Positions 51,233 to 62,418 of a stretch of DNA of 64,000 nt are shown here, piece by piece. The position numbers and the translations under genes were made by a program. The stretch lies in NCBI RefSeq assembly GCF_030704535.1, contig NC_081807.1, positions 4,071,001-4,135,000 of the forward strand. Direction: 5' to 3'. The stretch is from Vitis vinifera. Lineage: Eukaryota; Streptophyta; Magnoliopsida; Vitales; Vitaceae. Below the pieces are notes generated by a model that was given only the letters and a program-made list of their open reading frames with translations, had not been told where the DNA came from and made no database searches. Positions within the stretch are counted from its first letter, which is position 1, and every line of letters begins with the position of its first letter.

Positions 51233-51267
<35 letters not shown>

Positions 51268-54200
51268 GATTCAATTATTCAAGGTGCGTTAGCAAATTTT
51301 CTTCATGCAAATTAGTCAAAGTGGGGACAGAGTGATGCATCTCATTGGTTTCCCCCTTGTCATTGATAAATAATATAGATATATGTACCCCTGAACTGTT
51401 GAGTTAGGCTGTGTCTCATATTTCAGTCCATTTAATTTGCCTTGAGGTTTGGGATGATGTATATTCCAAACTGAATTCAAATTTACATCTAATTGAAGAA
51501 GAAAAAAGAGGAGTTCTAGTCAAAACCCTCATTCATGTCTGGGCAAATAAACCATCCAATCAAGAGGTTTGCTCAGTGTGATGTATATAACTATAGTAGT
51601 TTGTTCAACTGAGTTGCTTCTTGAAAATCATTTTTTATTATTATTTTCCTGAAAATAGATGCAGACATGGTTAAAGAAACTCAATGCTACACCAAAAGTA
51701 ACTTTCGTCAATAAATTTCAGGTAGCAGAACTCATTGCATTTATGGCCAAAAATCGTGGTTCTTCATACTGTAAAGTGGTGGAAGTAATTGCAGAGACAA
51801 CTGCACCCTTGACTCCCTTCGGTGAGCTTCTTGCAAAAATACCCTCTCAACGTGTCGATGTTTCACCAAAGGTATTTTCCTTCCTTTCCTCCCCAGAAAA
51901 GAGAGAGAATTTTATTATAAACATTTAAAATGTATGAAGAACCTGAAACAAAGAGTCCTGAGCTGCTGAAATATTTTGTTCTAATTTGTTAAAATATTTT
52001 TTAAAGGAGGAAGCTTGGTATTTGCTATTTGCTAAACATTTCTTGTTTCTTCATAATTGCATTGCTAGTCATCTGACTTGTCCCTTATCATTAATTGCAT
52101 CAGTTCTCAGTTTGCTCTGATGGAATTATAATCTCTAACCAAAATTATATAACTGCCACAACATTTTACTGGTATAAGCCAAGCCTTGTTGGAACTTTCA
52201 TTCATTGTGTTTTACTAGAAAAAGCTTTGATACCCCTTGTGCTACCACTTGTGTCAGTGGAAACTTAAATAATAAATCATCTTTACAAAGTATATCAGAA
52301 TTTAATGTGGTTTAGTCAACTATGCATACATCCACAAGCAAGAGAATCATTTCACTATATACCATGGAGAATATTACAAAGGGCAGAAAAGTAGTGTTGG
52401 CAGATCGAGGTCCTACACATAGATATAATGATTGAGCCCTGAAACATGCCATAGCATATTTTGAAGCTCCTTCCTTGTATTGACACCCAAACTATGAGCC
52501 CTCACTCCATTGGATGCCTCTAGTTGTTCGTCACATTTCTACCTAATTGGTATACGATTTACATGCTCATTTCCATATTCATCTTGTAACATTTTCCCCT
52601 CATGTCTTAAAATATTCATAGAGATATGATCAATCTTCTCTATTGTTCAAAATACTAAGCCTTTTACATAGCAACTCTGGTAAGGAAAAACTAGAGAAAG
52701 AGTCACTACGGCTTTTGTTGTACTTCGGGTATGGTCAACTGGCTTATGGAAATTGTCAATACTAGGATAAATGAATTTCTTTTATTTGAATCTTTAAGTG
52801 AAAAACAATATGTGAAGTAACCTTTATGAAGTGAAACTAAGTAAAAGAAACTAAATTAATAACAAAATGAATATTGATTTTTAATTCAAGTTTGGGGCTT
52901 TCCACAATCTAACTTAAGGTATAGAAATAGAGAGAACAAGGGTTTCTTAAGTAAAGTGATCTTAGGGTTTTAGGGTCTAAGTACCTTCTAAACATCAATT
53001 TCATACCATCTTCATATGGAGCACTCTTGGAATCACCGCCAAGCATGATCTTGACCTCCTCTAGATATTTGATTAAGAAGAAGGTTGATTTTTAACCCAA
53101 TAAATATAGAACTTGAGAGAAAATATAGATGGGTAAAATAATCAACCCGTTTTGTAGAGGAAATTCCTAGCAAACATTTAGTTTTTTAGCTCAAAACATA
53201 GTATTTTCCCAAATAACAAGCACTTTCAAATTAGGCATAGCTTGAAGTTCAAGGGGATTCTCTCACATGGCTGCTCTCACTTTCTAACTGTAATGGGGAA
53301 AGTTTGCTTTAACTACTAGAGTGTATCTCAATCCAACAGTTCAGATTTTGCTCAAAAAAAATTGTTAAAAAATTTCGTTGGTCAATTGATCAAACTTCAA
53401 TTGGGTCAGATCAATTCTTAAGGTAGATCAATCATTCTTAAGGTTGGATCCATAACATGCCAAGGCAAATGAGCTGATTTTGACAAATAACATCTTTTGA
53501 GCTTCTGACAATATTTTAACCATAAAATACACATTTCCAAAACTCAATTGATTAATTTTTACTCCCATTCACAACCTCAAACCACTTAACATCACCTCTA
53601 GATATCCTCAACATAGCACAGCGAATACTTGATCTGTGAAATAACAAGAAATCTAAGGGAGGATTTAAAAGCACCAAGCTGACAGTATGGAATGGAATTT
53701 TGACCTGGAATTACCAATGTGTTAGAACACTCATACTATTGTCTATGCTTTTACTTTTGAGGAAATTTTTGTAAGTAATAAAAATTTTTTTGTTTCTAAT
53801 ATATTTATCAATTTTTATAATGCCTTTAATCTGTTCATAGTCATTTCAAATATCTTTTATGTGATAATTTTGCCTACTAGCTTTGTATATTACACAGATG
53901 GAATGGAACAAATGGCACAATGCATGTATAGGTAGGTTATAAGTTCATAAATAATAAGTAGAAAACATGAAAGATTGATTCACTGTTCTAATGAGGTGCA
54001 GTAGTTTTGGACAAAGGGAAGGCTTTCATGTTTTATCCATTTGCTTTTTGACCATATTTTTTTTTTTGACCGTCTCTAACTATTTTAGGAATCAAATTAT
54101 GGGAACTTTTTTTTTTTTTTTGGTTTTCAGGAATCAGATGCTGCAGATGGGCCTGCTCCTGTACCTGTTGTATCTGGTCCCCCTCCTAGCACTCCTATTG

Positions 54201-56793
54201 AGAAGGGACCTCCCCAAGGAAAAGCAACGGCAATGAGCCCATTGTCTCCTTATATTGTGTATGTCAACTTAATTAATATTACCCATAATGCATGGCATTT
54301 GGAATATTTTTTTACATTTTTTTTTCTTTATTTTCTAAGTTATCAAGATCTGAAACCACCAACTTTTCCTACTCCAATGCCAAGCACTAGTAATGGTGCT
54401 ACAAGAGCAAGTGTTGTTGATGCCATTCCATCAGCACCAAAGTCCACTCCATCTATTCAAACCAACTTAGCAGACCCCTCAAGCTCTATCCCAGACATGA
54501 GAACAAGGCCTCTGTCAACTTATATTGTTTAACCCAATAGAGTTGACATTGTCCATCATATAACTTGACATTTTCTTTTTGGTCTTTTCTTTATTTACTG
54601 CCAAGTTGGTGTTTAGAAACCCTTAGAAATCAAATCAATGCATTGTGCACTATCAAGGATTTGAGTACACAAGTTGGTGACATAGTTTGGAGGTATACTG
54701 CAGTCACCAAATAAAATAGAAATGAGGGACTTTCTTAAAAACAAGAAATGCCATATAGAACAAGATGGATTATTTTAGGTCCCATTTATAATTCAATAGC
54801 CTGATTTAATTCCTAAAGATCACCTAATGTGCCTAGTCTTATTACTACTATTGTTTTTATCATCATGGATGTGTATGTCAACAAGATATTGGATCTATCA
54901 AGCAATATCCTGCTTCTGGAAGGTACTAAGATGCCTCTGTACTTCAATCTTGTGTCGCTACATTTCTCAGCAGGGAACTTGAGATCTCAAGATTATGGAT
55001 TTTAGTGCCAAAACACTATTATTAGAAGTTGTATCACCTTCTTCTGGAGGCAATGATGTAGCTAGGACCATGTAATGTTAAAGATTTTCCCCAAGATTGA
55101 TGAGTCATTTTTCACCCTCCATCATAAGGCTTTGATGCCGCCTGGTTATTTTCAGTACAAAATAGCTGCATTTTCTTTTAAGTTGTAACTACTTAGGTGT
55201 GCTTTCATCTTTGATACTTCAAACAATGTATTCTACAATTTATACCTGCTCCTGCTGAGCAATTGCAATTCCCCGAACCTGTATTTTTCCTTTTTTCTGA
55301 ACTTTACAAAGGCTAGAGGCTTAAAATGGGGGCCCTTTTGTTCTCTAGGAGTCCTGAATCCATACAAGAGCATAATGAAGAGTAAATCACAACTGTCAAG
55401 TGTTAACAAAGCAGTGATCCTGCCTTTTCTTCCTATTTGTGTTTAAAATCTACATTTTGTGAAGTTACGGAATACATGACAGAGCCAGGGGCTGACAAAA
55501 AACTTCTTCATTGTTGGGCGCTATTCTTCTTCTGTTTCTTTTCTTTTCTTTGTTTAATTTCATGTCACAATATTGACTTTGATGTGGATGTACTTACATT
55601 GTGGAATTTAACTACTGCTACTTCATATCGTCAAATGTCATTGTATGCTTCAAATATGTGACCTTGGGGGTTATGATCCCTATTTGTTTTCAAAACATAG
55701 CCTACATCTTTCTTTCTTCATCTTATCTCAGTGTTTCTCCATACTCAATAAGAAGTAAGAAGCACTTGTGTGGATTTCTAATTTAAGTCTAGATTCAAAT
55801 TAGATTTTAAATATCGTATATGCTATGCTAGTGCAAGTGATATTGCCTATGACAGAATGTTTAACAAAAATGTTTGCCTCTTTTGAAAGCTATGAAGATC
55901 TGAAGCCACCAACCTCTCCTACTCCCACCCCAAGCACCAGTTCTAGCACTGCCAGAGCACCTGATGTAGATGGAATTCCAGCAGAACCAAAGTCCATTCC
56001 CTCTGTTCTAGAACCCTTGAGCACTGTCCTTGCAAAAGAAGCTATCCAGGAAGAAGCAAAGAAAACAAGGCCTCTCTCGCCTTACATTGTGTAAGCTCAT
56101 CTAGTTGCTATTTTTTTTCTTCTTCGAGACATGTTTGCTATATATTTTGTCCTCGGCTTATCTTCACGTGAAGTGCGTTTGCTAGACTCCTTCCATAACC
56201 TTGATTCACCCATTTGCCACGCATTTGAATTCAGTATTAGTTTCTCATATTTATGATTTCACTCTCTGGTCTTGGTTTTATATAACCATTTATTTTCTCC
56301 AATGCTCAACTTTTTTCCTTTTATCATTTTTCATGCTTCCCTGTGTCTTATGAGCTCATTATATTTCCAGCTACGACGACTTGAAGCCCCCTACATCACC
56401 ATCTCCTAGTGCACCAACTGTATCACTCCCCTCAACACTTCCCATGGAAGGTGGGTCCAAGATAGATAACATCTCAGGCAACAACACAGCTCAGCCTCCA
56501 GCTGCAGATATACCAAAGGATGAACAGCATCACGTACAAGCAAAACCAAGGCCCCTTTCACCTTTTACCATGTGAGCTTTTTTTCCATTTTCATTTTTGT
56601 TTCTCCTTCTACTAGATCCATTTTATGTTGACCATCCACCATACCCCTTCAAGGCTTTTTCTCTCCCCTGCATGCAGTTGGTCTATTACTGAGGAATCAA
56701 AATCTTGCAAACTGAGTATCGTTTTCCTTTGTCACCTCAAACAGGTATGAGGACTTAAAGCCTCCCACATCGCCATCCCCCAGCCAATGTTAA
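47133..56793 (+). CDS. TIC62: TIC62, plastid inner-envelope/thylakoid FNR-tethering protein (529 aa if the broken exon is skipped)
   Basis: Redox-linked protein of the plastid inner envelope, stroma and thylakoid. It binds NADP(H) and anchors ferredoxin-NADP reductase through C-terminal Pro/Ser-rich repeats. Exons: 47133-47307, 48727-48844, 48938-49010, 49090-49141, 49303-49479, 49707-49788, 49935-50007, 50097-50207, 51722-51871, 54131-54258, [54340-54528 lacks a donor], 55890-56090, 56371-56571, 56745-56793. The exons without the bracketed one total 1590 nt, in phase. Residues 1 to about 58 fit a transit peptide. GATGRVG at 87-93 is the Rossmann nucleotide-binding loop, and IVRPGGMERPTDAYKE is family-typical. 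FNR-binding motifs form at exon joins, for example LSPYIV|YEDLKPPTSPTP; three are complete in this model. Repeat exons are phase 2-2, so skipping keeps the frame. AATAAA lies at 56858. Confidence 0.94.
50789..51020. repeat. Tandem duplication in TIC62 intron, copy 1 (about 232 bp)
   Basis: The unit runs from attaatgatgcatggtagtt to a TA tract and is followed directly by a nearly identical copy. It lies in the 1.5-kb intron before the exon at 51722. Confidence 0.93.
51021..51262. repeat. Tandem duplication in TIC62 intron, copy 2 (about 242 bp)
   Basis: Only a handful of substitutions and one short deletion separate it from copy 1, so it is younger than the duplication at 9132-9666. It ends in a longer TA array (about 51237-51262). 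Confidence 0.93.
51872..54130 (+). other. Long TIC62 intron with repeat-like sequence
   Basis: A 2.26-kb intron. The part from about 52400 to 53650 differs in style from the flanking intron, with recurring 'gatcaa/ttgatc' words near 53380-53440. It may be an old retroelement insertion. No coding signature or border was found. Confidence 0.3.
54340..54528 (+). pseudogene. TIC62: TIC62 FNR-repeat exon without a splice donor (dead exon or alternative last exon)
   Basis: This is a 189-nt block homologous to the repeat exons at 55890 and 56371. It begins YQDLKPPTFPTP and ends RPLSTYIV. The acceptor (T-rich tract, then ctaag) is intact. Where its sisters read ATTGT|GTAA/GTAT, here the sequence is ATTGTTTAACC, so the donor GT is gone and the frame hits TAA at 54530-54532. 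Two repeat-motif residues also differ (LST for LSP, TFP for TSP), which fits relaxed constraint. AATAAA at 54710-54715 would allow use as a terminal exon, giving a 443-residue protein. Confidence 0.8.
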
Positions 56794-56799
56794 GATGAA

Positions 56800-58740
56800 C
56801 TGCTCATGAATGACAGCAAGGTACCAATTCAAATTCCTTCATACACTTTGAGAATCAAATAAATATTCCTTCATAGCTTGAGAATAAACCCTCTGCAAAA
56901 ATCAAAATAACCCTGACTTCACAACTATATCAGAGCATCAGAGTATATCAGGACACTGCATTGGGGGAATTTAGTCATGTCTACAAGTATTCATGAGAGG
57001 CAAGCAATTGAAATCGCGGGAATAATTTTTATTATATATTTTCTGCTTTATTTTCGCGAACTTGTTTGTAACAATACATTTATTTCTATCCTCTATTTTT
57101 TACTCTCAATGTTTTCTTCAAATTGAAGTAGAATAATGAGATATGCTGTTTTGTGTTTGGCTGTTTTGAAAGCTTTTTTATTTTTCTGTTTACCCAACAA
57201 TGCTGTTGCCTAACTGCATCTGCAGAAATAGAAACAGACCCCAAATGTGTTGCTTTCTTGCAGCCACAGAAAGTTTGTGAGATGTGAAGAATATGAGAAA
57301 GAAAATGCAATTTTCTAGGGGGTTGGCTGCAACTTGGGCAGGTTGGTTGGGTTGATGGTTAACTCAAACTCAACCTAAATTAAGAAACAATCAACCCAAC
57401 TCGACCTCTAACCCAAAGTATCAACCCAAGCCCAACCTAACCCCATTTTTCTAAATTCGGGTTGGTTGAGTTAAACTTGAGTTGGTCAGGTTAAACTCAA
57501 GTTGATTGGATTAGATTGGGATTGGTCCAATGGATTGAATTGCATGATTCAAAATCCATCAATAGTGGCTTTTTTTTAAAAAAAATTCCTATGTATTTAT
57601 ACTAAAAATTAAAGGATTAATTTATTAAAAATGATGAAAACATCTCAAATTTGTAAAATTAACCTTCCTCATTTTTAACTTGAACAGTAACCCATTTTTG
57701 ATATAAATATTTTTCAATATTTTCATTATTTACATGTGTGTTTTAAAAGAAAATGTTACTTTTGTAAGAAAAAGATGAGGGCATTTTTGTTAAAACGAGT
57801 ATTTTTTAGGTTGAAAAAAGGTAAATAATTAGTTTTCCAAAGTAGGAAAGATTTCATCTCTTTTAATCTGTTATTCCAAATTTAAATAGTAAAATAAGAT
57901 AAAACTTCAAGATAATAATAATAATAAATAAATTTATATATTTAAAAAAAAAATGATGTAACTATAATTTGATTTCTTTCTTTAAAATCTAAAAAGAAAA
58001 TAATAAATATTACAAAAATTTTGAGTTAGGTTCAAGTTGTTTGAACATTAGTCCAAATCCAATTCAAATTGAGATCGGGTTAAGAAAACTTAATCCAAGC
58101 TCAACTCGAGCAAACATACCTAAACATTGAGTTAGGTCAAGTCAATGTATACAAGTTGCACTCCAATGACATCAATGTCTCTTGATATAGGTTGACAAAT
58201 TTGTTCTAATTTTACGTATTTTATTGAGATTTTTTGTGGAAAATTCAAGTACATGAAGTAAAAAGATTGAAAATTTGGTAAGTGGAATGGCAATGTAAGA
58301 GGCACAAAGGCATGAAAAATAAGTCATAAGAGTTTTTACCATATAAATATGCCAATTCCTTAACTTAATATTGTCATTATTTTACCAAGTATTTTCAAAA
58401 TTCCATAATTGAATTCACATATAAAGTATTATTAGTGGTGATTGATTGCATCTCCTCAAGGGAAAATTTCTTCTTGAAAAATTGTTTTTCAATTATCGAT
58501 ATTGTCTTTCCTAGGAAAAATTTTTAGTCTAAAATTCTTAAAAAGACAATTTCAAAAAGACAAAAATTTGACAATTTGTATAATACCGTTGAAATTTCTT
58601 TAGTACATGTTTTTTTCATGTCATTCTTTATTATTATTATTTACGAAAAATATTAATATATTAATTTCGTATCCATTGATTAGTTCTGTCGCTTTTTTTT
58701 TTTTAGGAAAAAAATATGCAAAAAGATTGTTTTCTCAAGC
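56800..58740. other. Intergenic region TIC62 to the methyltransferase gene
   Basis: It holds the TIC62 3' UTR and poly(A) signal, a MITE-like repeat (57322-58165) and AT-rich DNA. No coding exon was seen on either strand. Confidence 0.6.
57322..58165. mobile_element. MITE-like element rich in gggttga/tcaaccc words
   Basis: The ends share TGCAACTTG (57328-57336) and its reverse complement CAAGTTGCA (58152-58160). The first and last 150 bases are dense in 'ggttggttgggttga' and 'caactcgacc' type words that pair with each other. There is no reading frame. The borders are approximate. Confidence 0.4.
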
Positions 58741-58742
58741 CC

Positions 58743-58767
58743 GCGCCAAACAGGACCTTAGGGTTTA
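58743..58767 (+). promoter_or_regulatory. E2F-like site and telo-box upstream of the methyltransferase gene
   Basis: GCGCCAAA (58743-58750; TTTGGCGC on the other strand) matches the plant E2F consensus. TTAGGGTTTA (58758-58767) contains a telo-box. Both lie 60-85 bases before the start codon. The pair is typical of plant genes expressed in dividing cells or for translation. Part of this stretch could be the end of an adjacent MITE, so function is uncertain. Confidence 0.5.
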
Positions 58768-58825
58768 TGCCATCTGAGGTTTAGGGGCTTCATCGAAGCA
58801 GAAGATTTGAAGCAATCCACCAACG

Positions 58826-61434
58826 ATGGACCCGAACGGTGATTCTAGCCCTATTCCGACCGAAACCCAGAAAAGAAGCTTTGCTCCGTCCACCGTATCG
58901 GCTTACCTCGATCCTCACTACTGGTAATTTTTTTCCACCTCTATATACCCTACCCATGTCTTTATCACAATTTCTCCTTCTTGGTTTTGCAGGGATGAAC
59001 GATTCTCTGATGAAGAGCATTACGAATGGCTGAAGGATTACTCTCATTTCAGTCATCTCATTCAACCCCATCTCCAACCCAATTATTCTGTACGTGGGGT
59101 TTTTGATAGCTTTATTCTTTAGTAGCCAGAAAATGTATTTACGTTTAGAGACATCAAGTGGATGTTTAGAGGAGGTTTGGTTTCACTTTGGAAGAAACCC
59201 GGGTTTAGACTTACAACAAAAGCTTGAAATTAAAAAATGGTTAAGAATTTTGACAAAATGTTGTTTCTGGAAATACTTCTGCAATGAACTTCTTTCAAAT
59301 CTATAGGGTGCAGCCCCTTTTTTGTTCACACCTTTTATTACTGTTTCTGTTTGCCCATCAAAGAAAAAAGGAAAAGAAAGAACTTCCTTCTTCCACATTT
59401 TCATTTTCTTTGTTTTTTAGAGACTCATACTTTTTCACGACGTGGCCAGAATTTAGTACTGCTGATTTTCATGTACAGTTTACTTGTATTTGATCAAAAT
59501 CTGGCAAAACAGTTAATGGTGGTAATGTATAACAGTCTAGTATAGATGACATGCAGCTTTAACTGCAGGTCTTGGAGATTGGTTGTGGGAATTCTCAGTT
59601 GTCTGAAGAACTGTACAAAGGGGGGATTACTGAAATAACCTGCATTGATTTGTCAGCCATTGCTGTGGAGAAGATGCAGAAACGATTACTATCCAAGGGC
59701 TATAAAGGTGTGTGGCCAGATTTCCTGCAAAATATCTCCATCCTTTTTTTGTCTCCTTATCCACTTATGAAGAGTTCTTGATTCTATACTATGAGTGATC
59801 CCGGCCCTAAAGCTTCAGATGATCAAGTTGTTAAATTTCCTTTGAAAATTTCCTAACTGTTTTAGTAATTATATAAAATTGATAATGTTATAGAACTTTT
59901 GATTGTTAATGTTTGATAGACATGTCTCGTAGGGAAGGAAATTATGTGGAGACCTTTGTGGCATATGTTTGTGTTGATTGTCAAAACCGTGATACCTGAA
60001 AATTTTGTTCCATTAGATGTGGTATTTCATATATAAAACAAAGTTTGATATTGAGTTTCTTACGCCTTTTGGATTGCATCAGTGCAACATTGCAATATAT
60101 AGTTAAATGAGAGGGTAAAAGTGGTTGAAATGATGCCTCACCTACTATGAAATAGCATTTTATGAGGCAAACTGGAAGTCAATCCGTTTCATGGTAAATT
60201 TTGATACATATTCCATAGGGAAATGGAGAAAAGGGAATCCAAAACCGTCTCAGAAGAAACCATCGGCTGCAGTACTTAGAGATCAAACTATAGAATCCAG
60301 TCTAAAATCATATTGGTAGACACCCCTAGTACTTCACTTTAACGAGGTGCCAACTTGATATTTGACCACCTACCTCAAAATAACTGGTCAATCTCTGTGT
60401 TCAGAAAAGGAAACAATAGACATGTTGAATTGATTCAAAGTTTCACATTTCTATGCTTGTGGAAAACAAACCAAAAAAATAAATAAAATTATATCATTTT
60501 CCCTTGGGGGACTAAAATTATTTGTAAGAAAAAAAAGCTCTGCTTTAACCTTATCTTTGTTCATTGGTTTTTCCCTGTCACCTCTATCATCAGAAATCAA
60601 AGTGCTGGAAGCTGACATGCTAGACTTGCCCTTTAGCAACGAGTGTTTTGATGTGGTTATTGAGAAAGGAACCATGGTAAACTTACAATTCACAATGGCT
60701 CTGTTTCAACCTGCTTTTATTTATTCTTGTTTTTAATTAGTTGAGTATGTATATCTTTTTTAATTTGAAGGACGTATTGTTCGTGGACAGTGGCGACCCA
60801 TGGAATCCGCTGCCTGAAACAGTAAACAAGGCAATGGCAACACTTCAAGGTGTTCATAGGGTTCTCAAACCAGACGGTGTTTTCATCTCAATTTCTTTTG
60901 GCCAGGTGAAACACACTAATCCATCCAAAGTCTTCTTTATGAAGCTTGTCAGTTTTCATGTAAGTCACGGCTCACATCTCCTATAGCCACACTTCAGGCG
61001 CCCATTATTTGAAGCTCCAGACTTCACATGGTCCTTTGAGTGGAGCACTTTTGGGGATGGATTTCACTATTTCTTCTACCTATTGAAGAAGGTAGGTTCA
61101 GTGATTTTTTCTTCCATTCCATATTTTATTTGCTCTATTTCTCTGCAAAAGCACAAACCCCACTTGCTGATGTGCCACTAATGGCCTCTACAACACTCTA
61201 TTCTCAAAATCAAATAAGAAACACTCTTCCTTTCTCAAGTTAAACCCTAGAACACATCATCTTTATGTGTTTTATAACCTGGTTTTTCATGATGAAAATT
61301 AAATTTTACAGGGAAGGAGAACATCAAATGGGGGAGGACCAAGCCAGAGGATCGAAATGCCATCCATGTCTCTGTTTCAAGATGAACTAGAAAGCGAGGA
61401 TTATATTTTCAGAACCAACATTGATGAGATGTGA
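58826..61434 (+). CDS. EEF1AKMT4: EEF1AKMT4-like SAM-dependent lysine methyltransferase (7 exons, 259 aa)
   Basis: Seven-beta-strand methyltransferase related to animal EEF1AKMT4 (the ECE2-linked methyltransferase), which methylates a lysine of translation factor eEF1A. The substrate of the plant protein is inferred. Exons: 58826-58923, 58993-59089, 59569-59707, 60594-60676, 60771-60905, 60987-61091, 61312-61434; total 780 nt with consistent phases. Motif I VLEIGCGNSQLSEELY lies at residues 66-81, the acidic end of beta 2 in ITCIDLSAIAV, EADMLDLPF next, then FDVVIEKGTMDVLF and HRVLKPDGVFISISFGQPHFRRP. The N-terminal YLDPHYWDERF with EYEWL-like sequence (EHYEWLKDY) is typical of the subfamily. 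There is no signal or transit peptide. The start is the ATG giving MDPNGDSSPIP. Confidence 0.9.
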
Positions 61435-61775
61435 AGTTAGGCCTTATCCTACCATCCATTTGTATTTTTGTCATTGTAATCCTGAGTTGATTCTGTTGTA
61501 TTAACCGGTTCAGGAATACCATGGCCCAGTTCAGCTTGCAACCAAGTAACATTATTAGATGTTTGGTTTCCTGGTTGCAACTTCCATCTTTGTAGAGGAC
61601 AGAATAACTAGAAATGAAGCTTGTTTTTGCTATTTGCTCCATCTCAGAAGTACATTTTTGAAGTTTTGCTACAAACCCAACATTACATGTTTTTTTATTT
61701 ATTATTCATTTTATTTATTTTTACTCTTTAATATAAGATGCTAGGTGGCTACATTTTTAATTTCGGGGAAATATA

Positions 61776-62418
61776 GGGCTTGTTTGGAAACTATTTTCAA
61801 GAATAGTTTTCTATTTTCCCAAACAAAAAAAAAACTAAGAAAACTCGTTTGATAATAAAAAAACTATTTTTTTATTTTCTATTAGAATAAAAAATAGGAT
61901 GTTTTGTTTTCTATTATTTTCACTTGTATTTTAAGGATTGCTTTACAAAATAATTATAAGAACATATAAAATAATTAAAAATAAAACAAAATATTAAAAA
62001 GAAGTTAAAAATATTTTAGGTTTTTAAATAGAGTTTTGTTATATTGTTTTAGGCTATGTTTGGTTTCAAGAAAATATGAGGGAAAAAAAGTCTAGAGGAA
62101 AAGTATAAGGAAAGAAAAAAATGAAGAAAAATAAAAAACATAATTAAAATCAATAAATTATTTTATATGCTGCTTCAAACTTATTTATCTTATTTTTCCT
62201 CTTTTATATAAAAGTTAAATAATTTTAAAATATATAAATTTTTATTTAGTTTTCATTATATTTGACTTTCGTTCCTATTTTTCATGTTGAAACTAAATAT
62301 AAGAAAATCATTTTTTTTATTATTATTTTTTTATTTTCTTAGTATTTTTCGAAAAACAAACATAGTTTTGTAGAATAGTTTTCAAAATTATTTTAAAATA
62401 TGGATACCAAACATGCTC
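61776..62418. mobile_element. Outer MITE-like element (AT-rich, about 640 bp)
   Basis: The left end GGGCTTGTTTGGAAACTATT and the reverse complement of the right end (GAGCATGTTTGGTATCCATA) align over about 18 bases. Sub-terminal blocks 'gaatagttttctatt' and 'gaatagttttcaaaa' also occur. The interior is A/T-rich, without coding potential, and hosts another element. Confidence 0.55.
62052..62365. mobile_element. Inner MITE-like element nested in the outer one
   Basis: The ends CTATGTTTGGTTTCAAGAAAAT (left) and TTTTCGAAAAACAAACATAG (right) are inverted repeats over about 17 bases with mismatches. It splits the outer element, which resumes afterwards with gaatagttttc. Confidence 0.5.
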
